Notes under the pieces: generated by a model
Database searches by the model: none
Told to the model about the DNA's origin: nothing
The model's input: only the letters and a program-made list of their open reading frames with translations
Program-made: the position numbers and the translations under genes
Part shown: positions 10,394 to 22,087 of the stretch, in pieces
How positions within the stretch are numbered: position 1 is the first letter of the stretch
Layout: each line of letters opens with the position of its first letter
From: Przewalskia tangutica
Lineage: Eukaryota > Streptophyta > Magnoliopsida > Solanales > Solanaceae
Assembly: GCA_029844215.1 (NCBI GenBank)
Contig: CM056724.1
Location: forward strand, 80,061,093-80,125,092
Direction of reading: 5' to 3'
Length of the DNA stretch: 64,000 bases

Positions 10394-12306
10394 CCCCTCC
10401 CTTTGTTGAAGACTTCATCATCCAAAATGTGTTCTAAGTCTTGCAATCCTGCCCCGCTCGGCTGGGTGCACGCGTCCGACCCTGCCCCCGCCCCCTGCTA
10501 GTGGCCTTCGGCCGAGAGGTTCCCCTCCCCCCCCTTGTGGTGTCTTGCCGAGGGGTACCCCCCCTAGCCTAGTTGTTTCGTATAATACACCCCCCTCTTG
10601 GTAGAAATACTCTCCAAGTATTGTTATAATGCCCAAAATACCTTAGCGTTTACCTTGTAGTATTCCAAAAGTTACCTCTATACGTAGAGCCCGGAAATAC
10701 TACCTTTTGTCCTTTTAGTCTCAAACCGAAACCCTAAGGAAATCTTCATAGTTGGTTGAAGTATTTAAGTAGAAGTTGGTTAGAACTTCTAAGGGTTGTT
10801 TGGAGCGGATTGGAGCGCACGGAGTAGGAGCTAAACCTTGCTCAGGATCGACATTATAACTTGGATAATTTTGGGCTTATCGAGGTAAATATTCTTGTCC
10901 CCTTATTGTAGTTGGAAATTACATGTGGTAGGATTATATAGTTGAAGTATACTATATATAGAACTAAGCATAGCTTTGCGGCAATGTCTTTTGACTTAAG
11001 CCTGAATTTAAAGAAGAGAATCGAATCAGAATTACATAGATCGTATTACAGAGACTTGTGGTATTATCAGATAGTAGAATTGTATACGTCCGGTTAGACG
11101 TATAACCCCTGGTTGGCTTGGTAGCCGGCCTCGATAGAGGAGGAGATTTACGCTGTTGCGCGGGGGGGAGGTGCTGCCGAATTTTCTGTAGAACATGGAA
11201 CCATACGGGTAGAGGTTAATAGACGTTTGTGGCCTTATAGGTGGAAGTACTGCGAGTAGCGTATTCTACTTGAAGAGTGGAAAAGGCTAGCCGTTACTGA
11301 TCTTGTGAGCGCTTTTGCTTATTGTCGATAATCGTCGCGAGGTATGTGAACCTCTTCCTATCCTTCTAGCATGATGCTTTGTAAACTATGTAGTGCGGTA
11401 GACGCATACGTGCTAACCGAGTTGGTTGGTTTAAAACATAGGGTGTTATAATAGCTTTATGGGAAGTTAGTTATAACGACTCTATGAGGTAAAAGATTGG
11501 TTTATTGATTGTAGAAGTTAAGAGACTTGATCTTGAAAGATAAGAGACTTAACTTGTTTTACTTGTAATTAACATTTTGTTAAAAGTGTTGTGAAACCTC
11601 ATTCGCGAGTAATGAGTACTTGGTTTTAAAAAGAATAATGTTTTATTGATTTAAATGAGAATAAGTGTCGAACAAACCACAGCTAGCTTAATAAAGGAAA
11701 GTGTATTGACAAATAACAAATTGTTATTAAAACCAGAGAAACCTCCATCCGCATAGAAGCTAAGATAAGACAAAATTTTATTACATTTCCTAGATCATGG
11801 CTATCAGAATAAGATTGTTGTAAACAAGAATAAACTACCACGCACAAGACATATGTTACTCAATTGTTTTAAAAGAGATTAAGACTATGAGTTATGAAAC
11901 CTTTCTAAAATGAGAAACTTGAGCATTTGAAATTAGGCAAACTTGACGCTTGGAAAATAATGTTGTTACTTAATTTTACAAAGGGAAGTATTTTGGTTTA
12001 CTTAAAAAGATAGTCACTCTATACTACGGGTATTATGTGACTTTTGTGAAAGAAACGGATCCTTTAAAAAGAGTTAATGTACGTAGTACTTTAGGGTTAA
12101 AACCCAGACTTTGATACAAAATGGAAGTACCTTGAGTTGTGTATAACTTGCCTATGCTTGTTGTTGTGTAACTCGCCTATGCTTGTTGTGATAGCCTTTG
12201 TTGTGCAAATGTTGATATCAGGTGACTTCGTGAGAAAGAGTAGATCTTTTTATAAAAGGATAGAAGTATGGTAATTTGCTTGAGCTTGTTGGTGATAGCC
12301 TGGTTG

Positions 12307-12700
12307 TGCGATATATTGTTATTGTGGTTACATGGACATGTCTACACCGATCCGGGGCATGTGGGCTACGCAGGTTGATGACCCGATATATTGTTATTGT
12401 GGTTACATGGACATGTCTACACCGATGCAGAATTCCGGGGGCATGTGGCCATGCGGCAGGGTTGATTACCCGATATATTGTTATTGTGGTTACATGGACA
12501 TGTCTACACCGATGCAGAATTCCGGGGGCGTGGCACGCGCGGGTTGATCACCCAAGATATTGTTGTTAATGTCACATGGACGTGTCTACACCGGCGCAGG
12601 TCGGGCATGTGGCCATGGGGCATTGTTATTATTGTTGCATCATGGACATGCTACACCGGCGCAGAATTCCGGGCACGCGCCATGATGCGAACATGATTGA
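12307..12700 (+). repeat. 87-bp minisatellite in P2 3' LTR
   Basis: Four to five units; the clearest run is 12390-12530. The unit is 87 bp (29 codons), which gives open frames on both strands. The array sits just upstream of the conserved 'gagacccatagttatat' block, as in all copies. Confidence 0.85.
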
Positions 12701-13269
12701 TGTGGGCGTGAGACCCATAGTTATATTTGAGTGATGACTTGAGGCGTGAGTCACGACTTGACATGATCGCTTTATGTTGGAATCGTAGTTTTGTTATCAT
12801 ACATGTCTCTGCTTTTATAAGATCGTTATGATTTCATTTCTGATTTTTCGCCACATACTTGGTACTGTTATCGACCTCCTTCGGCCGTGTTCATGCCGCA
12901 GGAGTACATCGGTAGTGGATCCTCGCCATAGGATCACGATTCAGTATTGGGAAGCTCCGCTTCTCGGAGGCTTATTCTTTGGTATGTGTTCCGAGTTGTA
13001 GGTTCTTGTACATTCGTGGTATGCGGCCCGTCCGTCATGGTTGTTGTAAATCTTAGAGGTCTGTAATCTTGTGGCGAGGTGGTTGTAAAAGGATTAAACT
13101 GCTCGGTTTTATGTATATATACGTAAGGCAAATTGTTGGTTGGCCTGTTTTATGATCATATATCTTGTTTCATGTTTATGTTTTATTTTCCGCTGGTTTT
13201 CTCTGATGTTGTATCACTAGGGTGCCCGGGGTAAGGCACCAGTCACGGGCCCGGGATCGGGTCGTGACA

Positions 13270-14176
13270 ATTCTTCTGAAGTGATTTCAGTTCAATCCTT
13301 TTCTGCAATATCCTTCTATTACAGTTCACATCTCTTCTATGAATCTTATATTCATTTCTATACTACTACAGTATGTAATTTCCAATTACACTAGAAGGAC
13401 AGTAGTATTTACCTCGATGAGCCCAAAATTATCCAAGTATAAAGTCGCTCCTGAGCAACGCTTAGCTCCTACTCCGAGTGCTCCAACCCGCTCCAAACAA
13501 CCCTTAGAAGTTCTAACCAACTCCTACTCAAATACTTCAACCGACTATGAAGGTTTTTCTTAGGGTTTCGTTTAGTGGCTAAAGAAAGTATAATAGTATT
13601 TTCTGGGCTTTTGTATAAGTGTAACCTTGGGAATACTACAAGGTATTTGGGCCAAGGTATTTGGGCATTATAACAATACTAGGAGAGTATTTCTATACCA
13701 CAACAAGGGGTAGTATTTCGACTAGCACAACTAGGCTAGGGGGAGGGATGTTTCGGCTAGGCTACCACAAAGGGGGGGAGTGGTTCGGCCGAGGGCCTAC
13801 AAGAGGGGGGGAGAGGGGTGGTGTTTGGACGAGACAAGCAAGAGGGAGAGGGAGTATTTTAGACTTGGAAAAGATTTTAGGATGAAGAAGTTCATCACTT
13901 AGGGGGGGTATTTATAGGTCAAGAAATGGCCAACCAATGGCCAAGATTCATCCAAGTGTAAGGCAAGTGTAGGGCTAGATTTAAGCCAAGTGCACCTTAT
14001 CCATCTACCACAACAACTTGCACAAATATCCTACCAACTCCCTTGACCCCTTTTTCGTCCACCATTGCCGCCCCACTTGTTCCAATGTGAGGGTGACACA
14101 TGTCACCCTCCCGTTGGTCCAAAATGTTTCGTCTCTCGGAAAAATCCGCAAAAATTAGAAATGACATAGCCGGAAT
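13270..14176 (-). repeat. OUT: outer minus-strand LTR, first visible part
   Basis: Upstream portion (in element sense) of a minus-strand LTR, similar to S2 at 28150-29060. It carries a minus-strand TATA box (13909-13916) and the 'tgacatagccggaat' segment. It is interrupted at 14176/14177 by M1 and resumes at 40966. Its other end lies left of the P1/P2 complex, outside the window. Confidence 0.75.
13909..13916 (-). promoter_or_regulatory. LTR TATA box (OUT), minus strand
   Basis: TATTTATA on the plus strand (TATAAATA on the minus strand), in the same conserved 'ggggtatttatagg' context as in S2 and TK. Confidence 0.5.
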
Positions 14177-14774
14177 TGTCACGACCCGAACCGGGGCCCG
14201 TGACTGGTGCCTTACCCCGGGCACCCTAGTGATACAACATCAGAGAAAATCAGCGGAAATAAAAACATAAACATGAAACAAGAGACATGATAAATAAACA
14301 GGTCAACCAAAACAGTTGCCTTCTGTATATATACATAAAAACCCGAACAGTTATCCTTTTTACAAACTCTGCCCACAACAGTACTACAGACCTCTAAGAA
14401 GTGACAACAACTATGACGGGACAGGGCCCCGCCATACCCCGGAATGTACAAGAACCTACAGACTGTGGTAACATACCAAAAGATAAGCCTCAAGAAACGG
14501 CTTCCTAACACGAATCGTGATCCTATGGCGAGATCCACAACCGATGTATTCTCTACCGCGGATTTAACGCAGCCTCAAGGAGGTCAAGATAACAGTACCA
14601 AGTATGTGAAATCAAATATCAGAAATGAAATCATGATACTATATCAAACAGAGACATGTATGATAACCAAACTACGCCTACAACATAAAAGTAGTCATGT
14701 CAAGTCAGGGACTCACGCCCTCAAAGTCATCCCTCATGCCCGTGGAACTCCTTCCTCACTGCCGGCAGTCTAGG

Positions 14775-15015
14775 TATAAATCGTGTGGAATACGTGTCTC
14801 GGCCCATCCCATGGGACTCAATAAAGAACCGGGTGGAATACGTGTCTCGGCCCATCCCATGGGACTCGATAAAGAATCAAGTGGAATACGTGTCTCGCCC
14901 ATCTCACGGGACTCGATAAAGAATCGTGGATACGTGTCTCGCCCATCCCATGGGACTCGATAAAGAATCGTGGAATACATGTCTCGCCCATCTCATGGGA
15001 CTCGATAAAGAATCA
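14775..15015 (-). repeat. ~48-bp minisatellite in M1 3' LTR
   Basis: Five units built on 'ggaatacgtgtctcg' and 'gggactcgataaagaa'. It occupies the LTR position that holds an 87-bp or 69-bp array in other lineages. Confidence 0.85.
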
Positions 15016-16311
15016 CTCATAACAAATCAGCCTACCCTCCATCGAGATACGCAGAGTACGTAAATAAAACACTTGCACAACAAAGGCTATCATCACAAGC
15101 ATAGGCAAGTTCATCATACTCATGGACTTATATTTTATTACAACAAATCCGGGTTTTAACCCCAAAGTACCACATACATTAATTCTTTTCAAAAGATCCG
15201 TTTCTTTCACAAAAGTCACACGATATTCGTAGTATGAAAATAGAGTGACTATCTTTTTAAGTAAACCAAAACACTTCCTTTGTAAAATCAAGTAACGACA
15301 TTATTTTCCAAACGTTCAAGTTTGCCTAATTTCAAATGCTCAAGTCTCTTATTTTAGAAAGGTTTCATAACTCATAGTTTTAATCTCTTTTAAAACAATT
15401 GAGTAACATAAGTCTTACGTGTGAGCCGTTTATTCTTGTTTATAACAATCTTGTTACAACAGCCATGATCTAGGAAATGTAATAAAATTTTGTCTTATCT
15501 TAGCTTCTATGCAGATTGAGGTTTCTACTGGTTTTAATAACAATTAGTCAATACATCTCCTTTATTAACGCTGCAATGGTTTGTTCGATACTTATTCTCA
15601 TTTCCGAAATCAGTAACACATTATTCTTTAAAAGCCAAGTACTCATTTCTCACGAATGAGGTTTCACAACTTTTTACAAAATTCATAGTCCTTAACATTT
15701 CATAAAACGTCATTTATAAGTTAAGTCTCTTATCTTTCAAGACAACAACAAGTATTCTTTTAGAACCCAAAGAACTTACTCTTTTCAAAACAAATAACCT
15801 ATACTTAAAATCAAGTTACTTCTCTTTTTCCGAAAACAAGTCGTTATAAGTCAAGTCTCTTATCTTTCAAGATCAAGTCTCTTAACTTTCAAAATTAATA
15901 AACCATTCTTTTACCTACATAGAGTCGTTATAACTAACTTCCCATAAAGCTATTATAACACCCTATGTTTTGAACCAACCAAACTCATTTAGCACATGTA
16001 CGTCTACCGTACTACATAGTTTACAAAACATCATGCTAGAAAGGATAGGAAGAGGTTCACATACCTCGCGACGATTATCGACAAATAGCAAAACGCTCCA
16101 AGTACTTCAACCCGTCGGCTACTCCCTAAGCCAAGTAGATCACGCCACACGTAGTACTCCACTCCTAAAACGGTCATAGTACTTTTATCAAACCTTTCTT
16201 ACCATTGAAGACTTATACCAATAAAAAGCCCTCTAATTCTACGGAAAATTCGGCAGCACTTCCCCCGTTTTTACTCACTTTTCCATCTTTCTCCAAGGCC
16301 CGAATAACCGT

Positions 16312-16620
16312 AATATATATACCATATATATATATAAGGCGTAATAATTAAACAACATAAAGAAGGGGATTACACGCCCAAACGGTAACGCGGTTTACTA
16401 TCACGCCTCCATAATAACAATAAGTAAAAGAAGGGGATTACACGCCCAACCGGTAACGCGGTTTACTATCACGCCTTCATAACAATACAATAATTAAAAA
16501 GGGGATCACACGCCCAAACGGAACGCGATTGAAAAATATTCCCCTTAACAGAAATGTAAATACAGTCTAATGTAAATACAGTCCAAAGTAAATACGGTCC
16601 AAAGTAAATACAGTCCTTAA
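16312..16620 (-). repeat. AT run, three ~73-bp repeats and four 16-bp repeats in M1 3' LTR
   Basis: A (TA)n-rich stretch (16312-16336) is followed by three units of 'ggggattacacgcccaa...ggtaacgcggtttactatcacgcc' type (16365-16530). Four 16-bp units related to taaatacagtccaaag follow (16557-16620). The same set occurs in the other M1 LTR at about 39487-39780. Confidence 0.75.
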
Positions 16621-17786
16621 GTTGGGGTCCTTGGCCAACTTTGTCCATTTTACTTATCCAATTTACTCATTAGTCATCCAATTTATATTTCCATTCTTAA
16701 TATAAGTTATAGTTACTTTGTTAATTACTTCTTCACAAGTAAGATACGTTTTTACCATTTTAATGGCAAACGGCCAATCCTTTCTTTTAACAAGTTAACA
16801 AGATCCAACTCTTCCAAACTTTACTCCATATATTATTTACTCCATAATATACTTATAATATATGTATAATGACCAAATCACAAGAGGTTAAGATTTACTA
16901 CCTCAAATAGCCCAAAATCTATCCAAGAACTTAATGTCGCTCCAAGCAAGTCTTAGCTCCAAATCTTTACGTTCCAATCTGCTACAAGCAACCCATAGAA
17001 GCTCCTAACCAACTTCTCTTCAAGATTCAACTCCAAAAAGTGAAGAACACTTAGGGTTTTTGTTCATGGAGCTCTCGGCCAAGGTGAAGTTTAGAGGTTA
17101 GGGGTGTGAAATCTTTTCCAACTCTTGGTACACAATCTTCCTAACACCTTAGGGAAGAACACTTAAGTGTTTAAGAATTGTTGGACAAATTTAGCTCAAG
17201 AAAAGGGCTCAAAAACAAGAGCAAGGTCAAGGGAGAAGGGAGGGAATTTCTTGTCTTGAAATGGTTAAGTGTGGGAGATTTCATCAACTAGTAGTGCATA
17301 TATAGGACAACCAAGGGCTAGGATGAAGGCAAGTGTGTGGTTGAGATTGGGGACAAGTGTGTGTGGGCCCCACAAGCCACTTGTTCAACTAAAATATCTT
17401 GCAAGACAAGGCCACTGTCTTGCCACTGTTAGCAAATTTCGCCAAGAGCCACCTAGGGGGTGACACGTGTCGCCTCCTACTGGCCCAAAATATTTCATCT
17501 TCGAAAATATCCATAAAGGCCAAAATCTCAAAATAAAGTGGGCCCTACAAAACCAGAATTTCTCCCGTGGCCCCACGTGACCAATTCCGAAATAAAATTC
17601 CATAATTCTAATATAATTCAAGAAGTCCGAATACCAAACTGGGAATCCAATTCCCATCAACGAACATTTTCCTTTACAAAACCGGAAACTTTTCCGTCGA
17701 AAAATCACATCTTTCTTTCTTTCCAATATTAATGTCGATTCTCGCACGCACGCCCTCACATACATACTCGAACTACTGGTGTAACA

Positions 17787-18819
17787 TTCTTCCTTTAGAA
17801 ACATTCGTCCCAATGTTCCTTCTAAGTCTCCATAATCACACACGCGCAAGATAGTCTTCACTACTATACTTTACAAAACCAATTATGCCACACATGGCCA
17901 TAATATCACATACGCCAAAACCCAAAATCCAAACTAACGAGGAATCACCTCCAAGATGTAAACAACACTAACTCTCACTCCCGGTCCAAAGGATACTCTC
18001 GCACCTTCATTTCACAAAAAAGATCACTTCCATCCTCTTAACACATGTTCGCTTCCTTTCTTACTCGTCGTACCTTTCTCGTACACCCGAACTCTTTCTA
18101 GTACACATACCATATTCCCGTCATCGCTGCAGTTTCCAAAACATTGGAGTCACTACCTCCAAACTTGGTCATCTTACTGGCCTCAAATTCTTTTAAGGCC
18201 ATTTACGGCCTTCACGATCCGATTTTGGTTGAACGCATCCACGAACTCGTACGATGGTTACCTAAACTTGGGCCTAGCACCCTCGTGACCCTACCACCTG
18301 GCGGGACCACCTCGAACTGACCCCACCCCATTCTGGTCTGCGGGTTGACCCGCAAATGGCCCTCAACCCGACCCCTAAACGCGCCAAACTCTTGTTCCCT
18401 GATCCGGAACAATCCTACTAATTTACGTCATGAAAGCTACCACTTACGTCTCATACCCCTCATGTAATTATCTCACAATATTTTTCACGCATTTCAAGTA
18501 TTTTGACAATTACTAACCGTAACATCACCCACTCAAGACGGCCTTGCATCCAAGGTCCTAACTGTTATAAATTCTAAGGCTCACAATTTGTCTCGTCCCC
18601 AGACTTACCATTTTTCTAACCAGGCTTCTAAATCACATTTTAACATAATGCTATCTGAACATAACACTTAAAATATACTCATCTTAACACATATACAAAT
18701 CTCTAGAGAGTTAAGGATATACCTGTATCTACCGCTTCACTCTAATCATAGCCTCGCAGGCGCATAGCAGTAGGGCGTGATGAACCCGCCATCGACCTGA
18801 GGCCGAGTCCCGCCGTCAT
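17787..18819 (-). other. M1 internal 3' segment between LTR and S1 insertion
   Basis: Minus-strand counterpart of the gag-to-LTR tail. It has a polypurine-tract remnant and the conserved hairpin (17800-17817) near its left end, and the KMTKFGG-type patch at about 18140-18240. The end of the gag region lies near 18730-18819. No pol domain. Confidence 0.6.
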
Positions 18820-20841
18820 TGTTATACCCCGTATTTCCGAGTATGTACGTGGAGACGTACGTACGAAAATTTGAGACTTATAGGTGGAAGTACTGCGAGT
18901 AGCGTATTCTACTTGAAGAGTGGAAACGGCTAGCCGGGTTACAGTACTGTGGAGCGTTTTGCTTATTGTCGATAATCGTCGCGAGGTATGTGAACCTCTT
19001 CCTATCCTTCTAGCATGATGCTTTGTAAACTATGTAGTACGGTAGACGTACATGTGTTAAATGAGTTGGTTGGTTTAAAACATAGGGTGTTATAATAGCT
19101 TTATGGGAAGTTAGTTATAACGACTCTATGTAGGTAAAAGATTGGTTTATTGATTGTAGAAGTTAAGAGACTTGATCTTGAAAGATAAGAGACTTAACTT
19201 GTTTTACTTGGTTATTAACATTTTGTTAAATGTGTTGTGAAACCTCATTCGCGAGTAATGAGTACTTGGTTTTAAAAAGAATAATGTTTTCTTGATTTGG
19301 AAATGAGAATAAGTGTCGAGCAAACCACAAGAAGGCTTAATAAAGGAAGGTGTATTGACAATTAACTAATTGTTATTAAAACCAAGAGAAACCTCCATCC
19401 GCATAGAAGCTAAGATAAGACAAAATTGTATTACATTTCCTAGATCATGGTCATTGTAATAAGATTGTTGTAAACAAGAATAAACGGCTCACGACAAGAC
19501 ATATGTTACTCAATTGTTTTAAAAGAGATTAAGACTATGAGTTTTGAAACCCTTCTAAAATGAGAAACTTGAGCATTTGAAATTAGGCAAACTTGAACGA
19601 TTGGAAAATAATGTTGTTACGTGATTTTACAAAAGGGAAGTATTTTGGTTTACCTAAAAATGTTAGTCACTCTATTTTTATACTACGTATCGGGTGACCT
19701 TTATGAAAGGAATGGATCTCTTAAAAGGAATTTAACGCACGTAGTACTTTAGGTTAAAACCTGCACTTTGATACGAAATGGAAATACCTTGAGTTGTGTG
19801 TAACTTGCCTATGCTTGTTGTTGTGTAACTCGCCTATGCTTGTTGTGATAGCCTTTGTTGTGCAAGTGTTGATATCAGGTGACTTCTTGGGAAGGAGTGG
19901 ATCTTTTTATAAAGGTCTAGAAGTATGGTAAATTGCTTGAGCTTGTTTGTGATAGCCTGGTTGTGCGGTATATTGTTGTTGATGTCACATGGACATGTCT
20001 ACACCGATGCAGAATTCCGGGGGCGTGTGGCCATGCGGCTGGGTTGATCACCCAGTATTATTGTTGTTAATGTCACATGGACGGTTCACACCGGCGCAAT
20101 TCCGGCGCGTGTGGCACGCGGGGTTGATCACCCAAGATATTGTTAATGTCACATGGACGTGTTCACACCGGCGTGCACTCGGTACGCGTGGCCGGGCATT
20201 GTTATTATTGTTGCATCATGGACATGTCTACACCGATGCAGAATCCGGGGCACGCGCCATGATGCGAACATGATTGATGTTGTGGCGTGAGACCCATAGT
20301 TATATTTGAGTGATGACTTGAGGCGTGAGTCCTCGACTTGACATGATCGCTTTATGTTGTGAATCGTGGTTTTGTTATCATACATGTCTCTGCTTTTATA
20401 TAGATCGTTATGATTTCATTTACGATTTTTCGCCACATACTGTACTGTTGATCGACTCCTTGGGCCGCGTCACGCCGCAGTAGAGTACATCAGTAGTGGA
20501 TCCTCGCCATGGATCACGTCAACAGATTGGGAAGCTCCGCTTTCTCCGAGGCTTATTCTTTGTATGTGTTCCCGAGTTGTAGGTTCTTGTACATTCGTGG
20601 TATGCGGGCCCCGCCCGTCATGGTTGTTAAATCTTAGAGGTCCGTAGTAATGCTGCAAGTGTGGTTGTAAAAGGATTAAACTGCTCGGTTTTATGTATAT
20701 ATACGTAAGGCAAATCGCTTTTGGTTGCTTTTATGATCATATATCTTGTTTCATGTTTATGTTTTATTTTCCGCCGTTTTCTCGATGTTGTATCACTAGG
20801 GTGCCCGGTAAGGCACCGCCACGCCCGGATCGGCCGTGACA
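18820..20841 (+). repeat. S1: solo LTR of the P family, internally deleted, inside M1
   Basis: Starts TGTTATACCCCGTATTTCC and ends GGCCGTGACA, with no primer-binding site after it and no internal region, so it is a solo LTR. About 1.2 kb is missing at 18876, where 'gagactta' runs straight into 'taggtggaagtactgcg'. The missing piece includes the TATA box. Its 87-bp-class array lies at 19985-20260. Target duplication is not clear (left flank gtcat, right flank ctgta). It sits just after the zinc knuckle of the M1 gag. Confidence 0.8.
19985..20260 (+). repeat. 87-bp-class minisatellite in S1
   Basis: Four diverged units built on 'catggacatgtctacaccg', at the same LTR position as in P2 and P3. 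Confidence 0.75.
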
Positions 20842-21882
20842 CTGTATCCTTCCTATTAGGGCAAGCTCGTCACATGGCCCTGATGGCCACAGGTAAAACA
20901 AGCACCAGTAAAAAGACGACATTCCCCGGGATGACGCCTGCCGCATCGTGCACACTGAGGGAAACATGAACCCGACTGGCTAGAACCCATGTATACTTGT
21001 GAACTGAAGCCCCGAGCCACGATCAGCCCGAATACCGAACGCCCCAAGATCGCGGAGGACCACCATGTATCGGGCGAGGTGCATAACTAACACCGAGGCG
21101 GCCCGCTCGAAAGTTACCAAAGGACCTCATTGCTCGCCTCTTCTCGCCGATCTCCATTCCGTCGACCCATCCGCTCACATCCTGCAAGATGAGTCTGACG
21201 CGGGCATTGTCCATGCCCGCAAGAGCTACCCCGAACAAGCCTCGCCAAATAGTCATCGAGCGGTGACGTGGCGGTGCACTCGCCCTTCATATTCGCTACT
21301 AAAGCGGGACATACCGAGCCAACGAGTCAAACTCCACGTTGTACTCCCTAACCGCACGCCCGCTTTAATGTCAAAATATGTCACCGAGCCCTCTCATCCG
21401 TGGAGGCAAGAAATGTGCAAGAAATGCCCTTGAGAACTCGCCTTCAAAGCTGGAGCGCATGCTCCTCGGATAGTTCCCATGAATCAAACTACGATCGCAG
21501 ATCACGCAACCAATGCGAACCGGCGTCACCGACTGTCTCCAAGCCTTGATCACTCACGATCCGTCAGAATCGCTTGATGAACTCCTGCGGATCATCCTCG
21601 TGCCTCGACCCATAGAACTCTAGCTGCCGCAGCTCGTAAAGTCCCGCATCTTCAAACTATCCGATCGCGGTGAACTACGGTACTGCGTACCGGAATTGCC
21701 GTGATCCAAATATCCTCGTGCCTTGCCACTATCCTGGCCAATAACTGGGCCATCTCCTTGTAACCCATCTCCTCTGCTCTTGCCGGTCCGACGTCTCGTG
21801 CGTGGCCTCGCAGAGACCGCCGCTACTCCACTCGTAGCTCCTCTCGCCGCTCGCCTCCCGGGCCCCGATTGCCTCGTGGAGG
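20842..21882 (-). pseudogene. gag: M1 gag-like gene, frameshifted and interrupted by S1
   Basis: Reads leftwards. The expected start codon near 21882 is ATT in place of ATG, followed by codons resembling the M2 Gag start. The core region at 21400-21600 is frameshifted. Close to the left end two zinc knuckles are visible: CARCGRRHPGEC and CFTCGHQGHVTS, the latter ending near the S1 junction at 20842. A short continuation lies left of S1 (about 18730-18819). Similar to the Gag of P1, P2, P3, M2 and TK; no pol is present. Confidence 0.75.
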
Positions 21883-22071
21883 AATAATCGCACATAAGAA
21901 TACGCCGAGGAGTCCAACGACAACACATTTCTAAGGCACGATCTCGTAATGAGGAGAATGGAAACTAATCCTAAATGTCTCGCAGCCTCCCGATTATAGA
22001 TGTGGTGCACAACACACCGATAATCAAGACTTACTAGACACGGCTCAGCAGACACTTTCCGAGGACTAATC

Positions 22072-22083
22072 GCTTCGATACCA
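22072..22083 (-). other. M1 primer-binding site, altered
   Basis: Minus-strand TGGTATCGAAGC next to the 5' LTR end. It aligns with the tRNA-iMet complement TGGTATCAGAGC with the CAG disturbed. Confidence 0.75.
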
Positions 22084-22087
22084 CTTT

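Larger units (their letters stand above)
9967..13269 (+). repeat. P2 3' LTR, 3.3 kb, complete
   Basis: Runs from TGTTATACCCCG to GGGTCGTGACA, bounded on the left by a polypurine tract and on the right by unrelated-orientation LTR sequence at 13270. It is the cleanest reference copy of the family. In order it holds a TATA box (10386), hairpins near 10905-10960, GTTATAATAGC...TTATAAC (about 11449), the conserved block at 11743-11800, the 87-bp minisatellite (12307-12700), the hairpin at 12915-12937 and the terminal GTCACG...CGTGAC inverted repeat. Confidence 0.88.
14177..17786 (-). repeat. M1 3' LTR, 3.6 kb
   Basis: Complete copy from TGTCACGACCC (LTR end in element sense) to GGTGTAACA (LTR start). 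It aligns almost base for base with 22088-23701 plus 38984-40965, and the sequence at about 15791 shows the uninterrupted TK target ('acctatacttaaaatcaag'). It contains the 48-bp array, a 73-bp repeat set and a short 16-bp repeat. Confidence 0.9.

Noticed and set aside
14775..15015. CRISPR-like regular repeats
   Set aside because: Units are contiguous tandem copies with no distinct spacers, lie inside a plant LTR, and recur identically in the sister LTR.
17385..17861. 158-codon minus-strand open frame
   Set aside because: It lies across the start of the M1 LTR and the purine tract; the matching 40551-40748 region in the other LTR is not open to the same extent, and no motif is seen.
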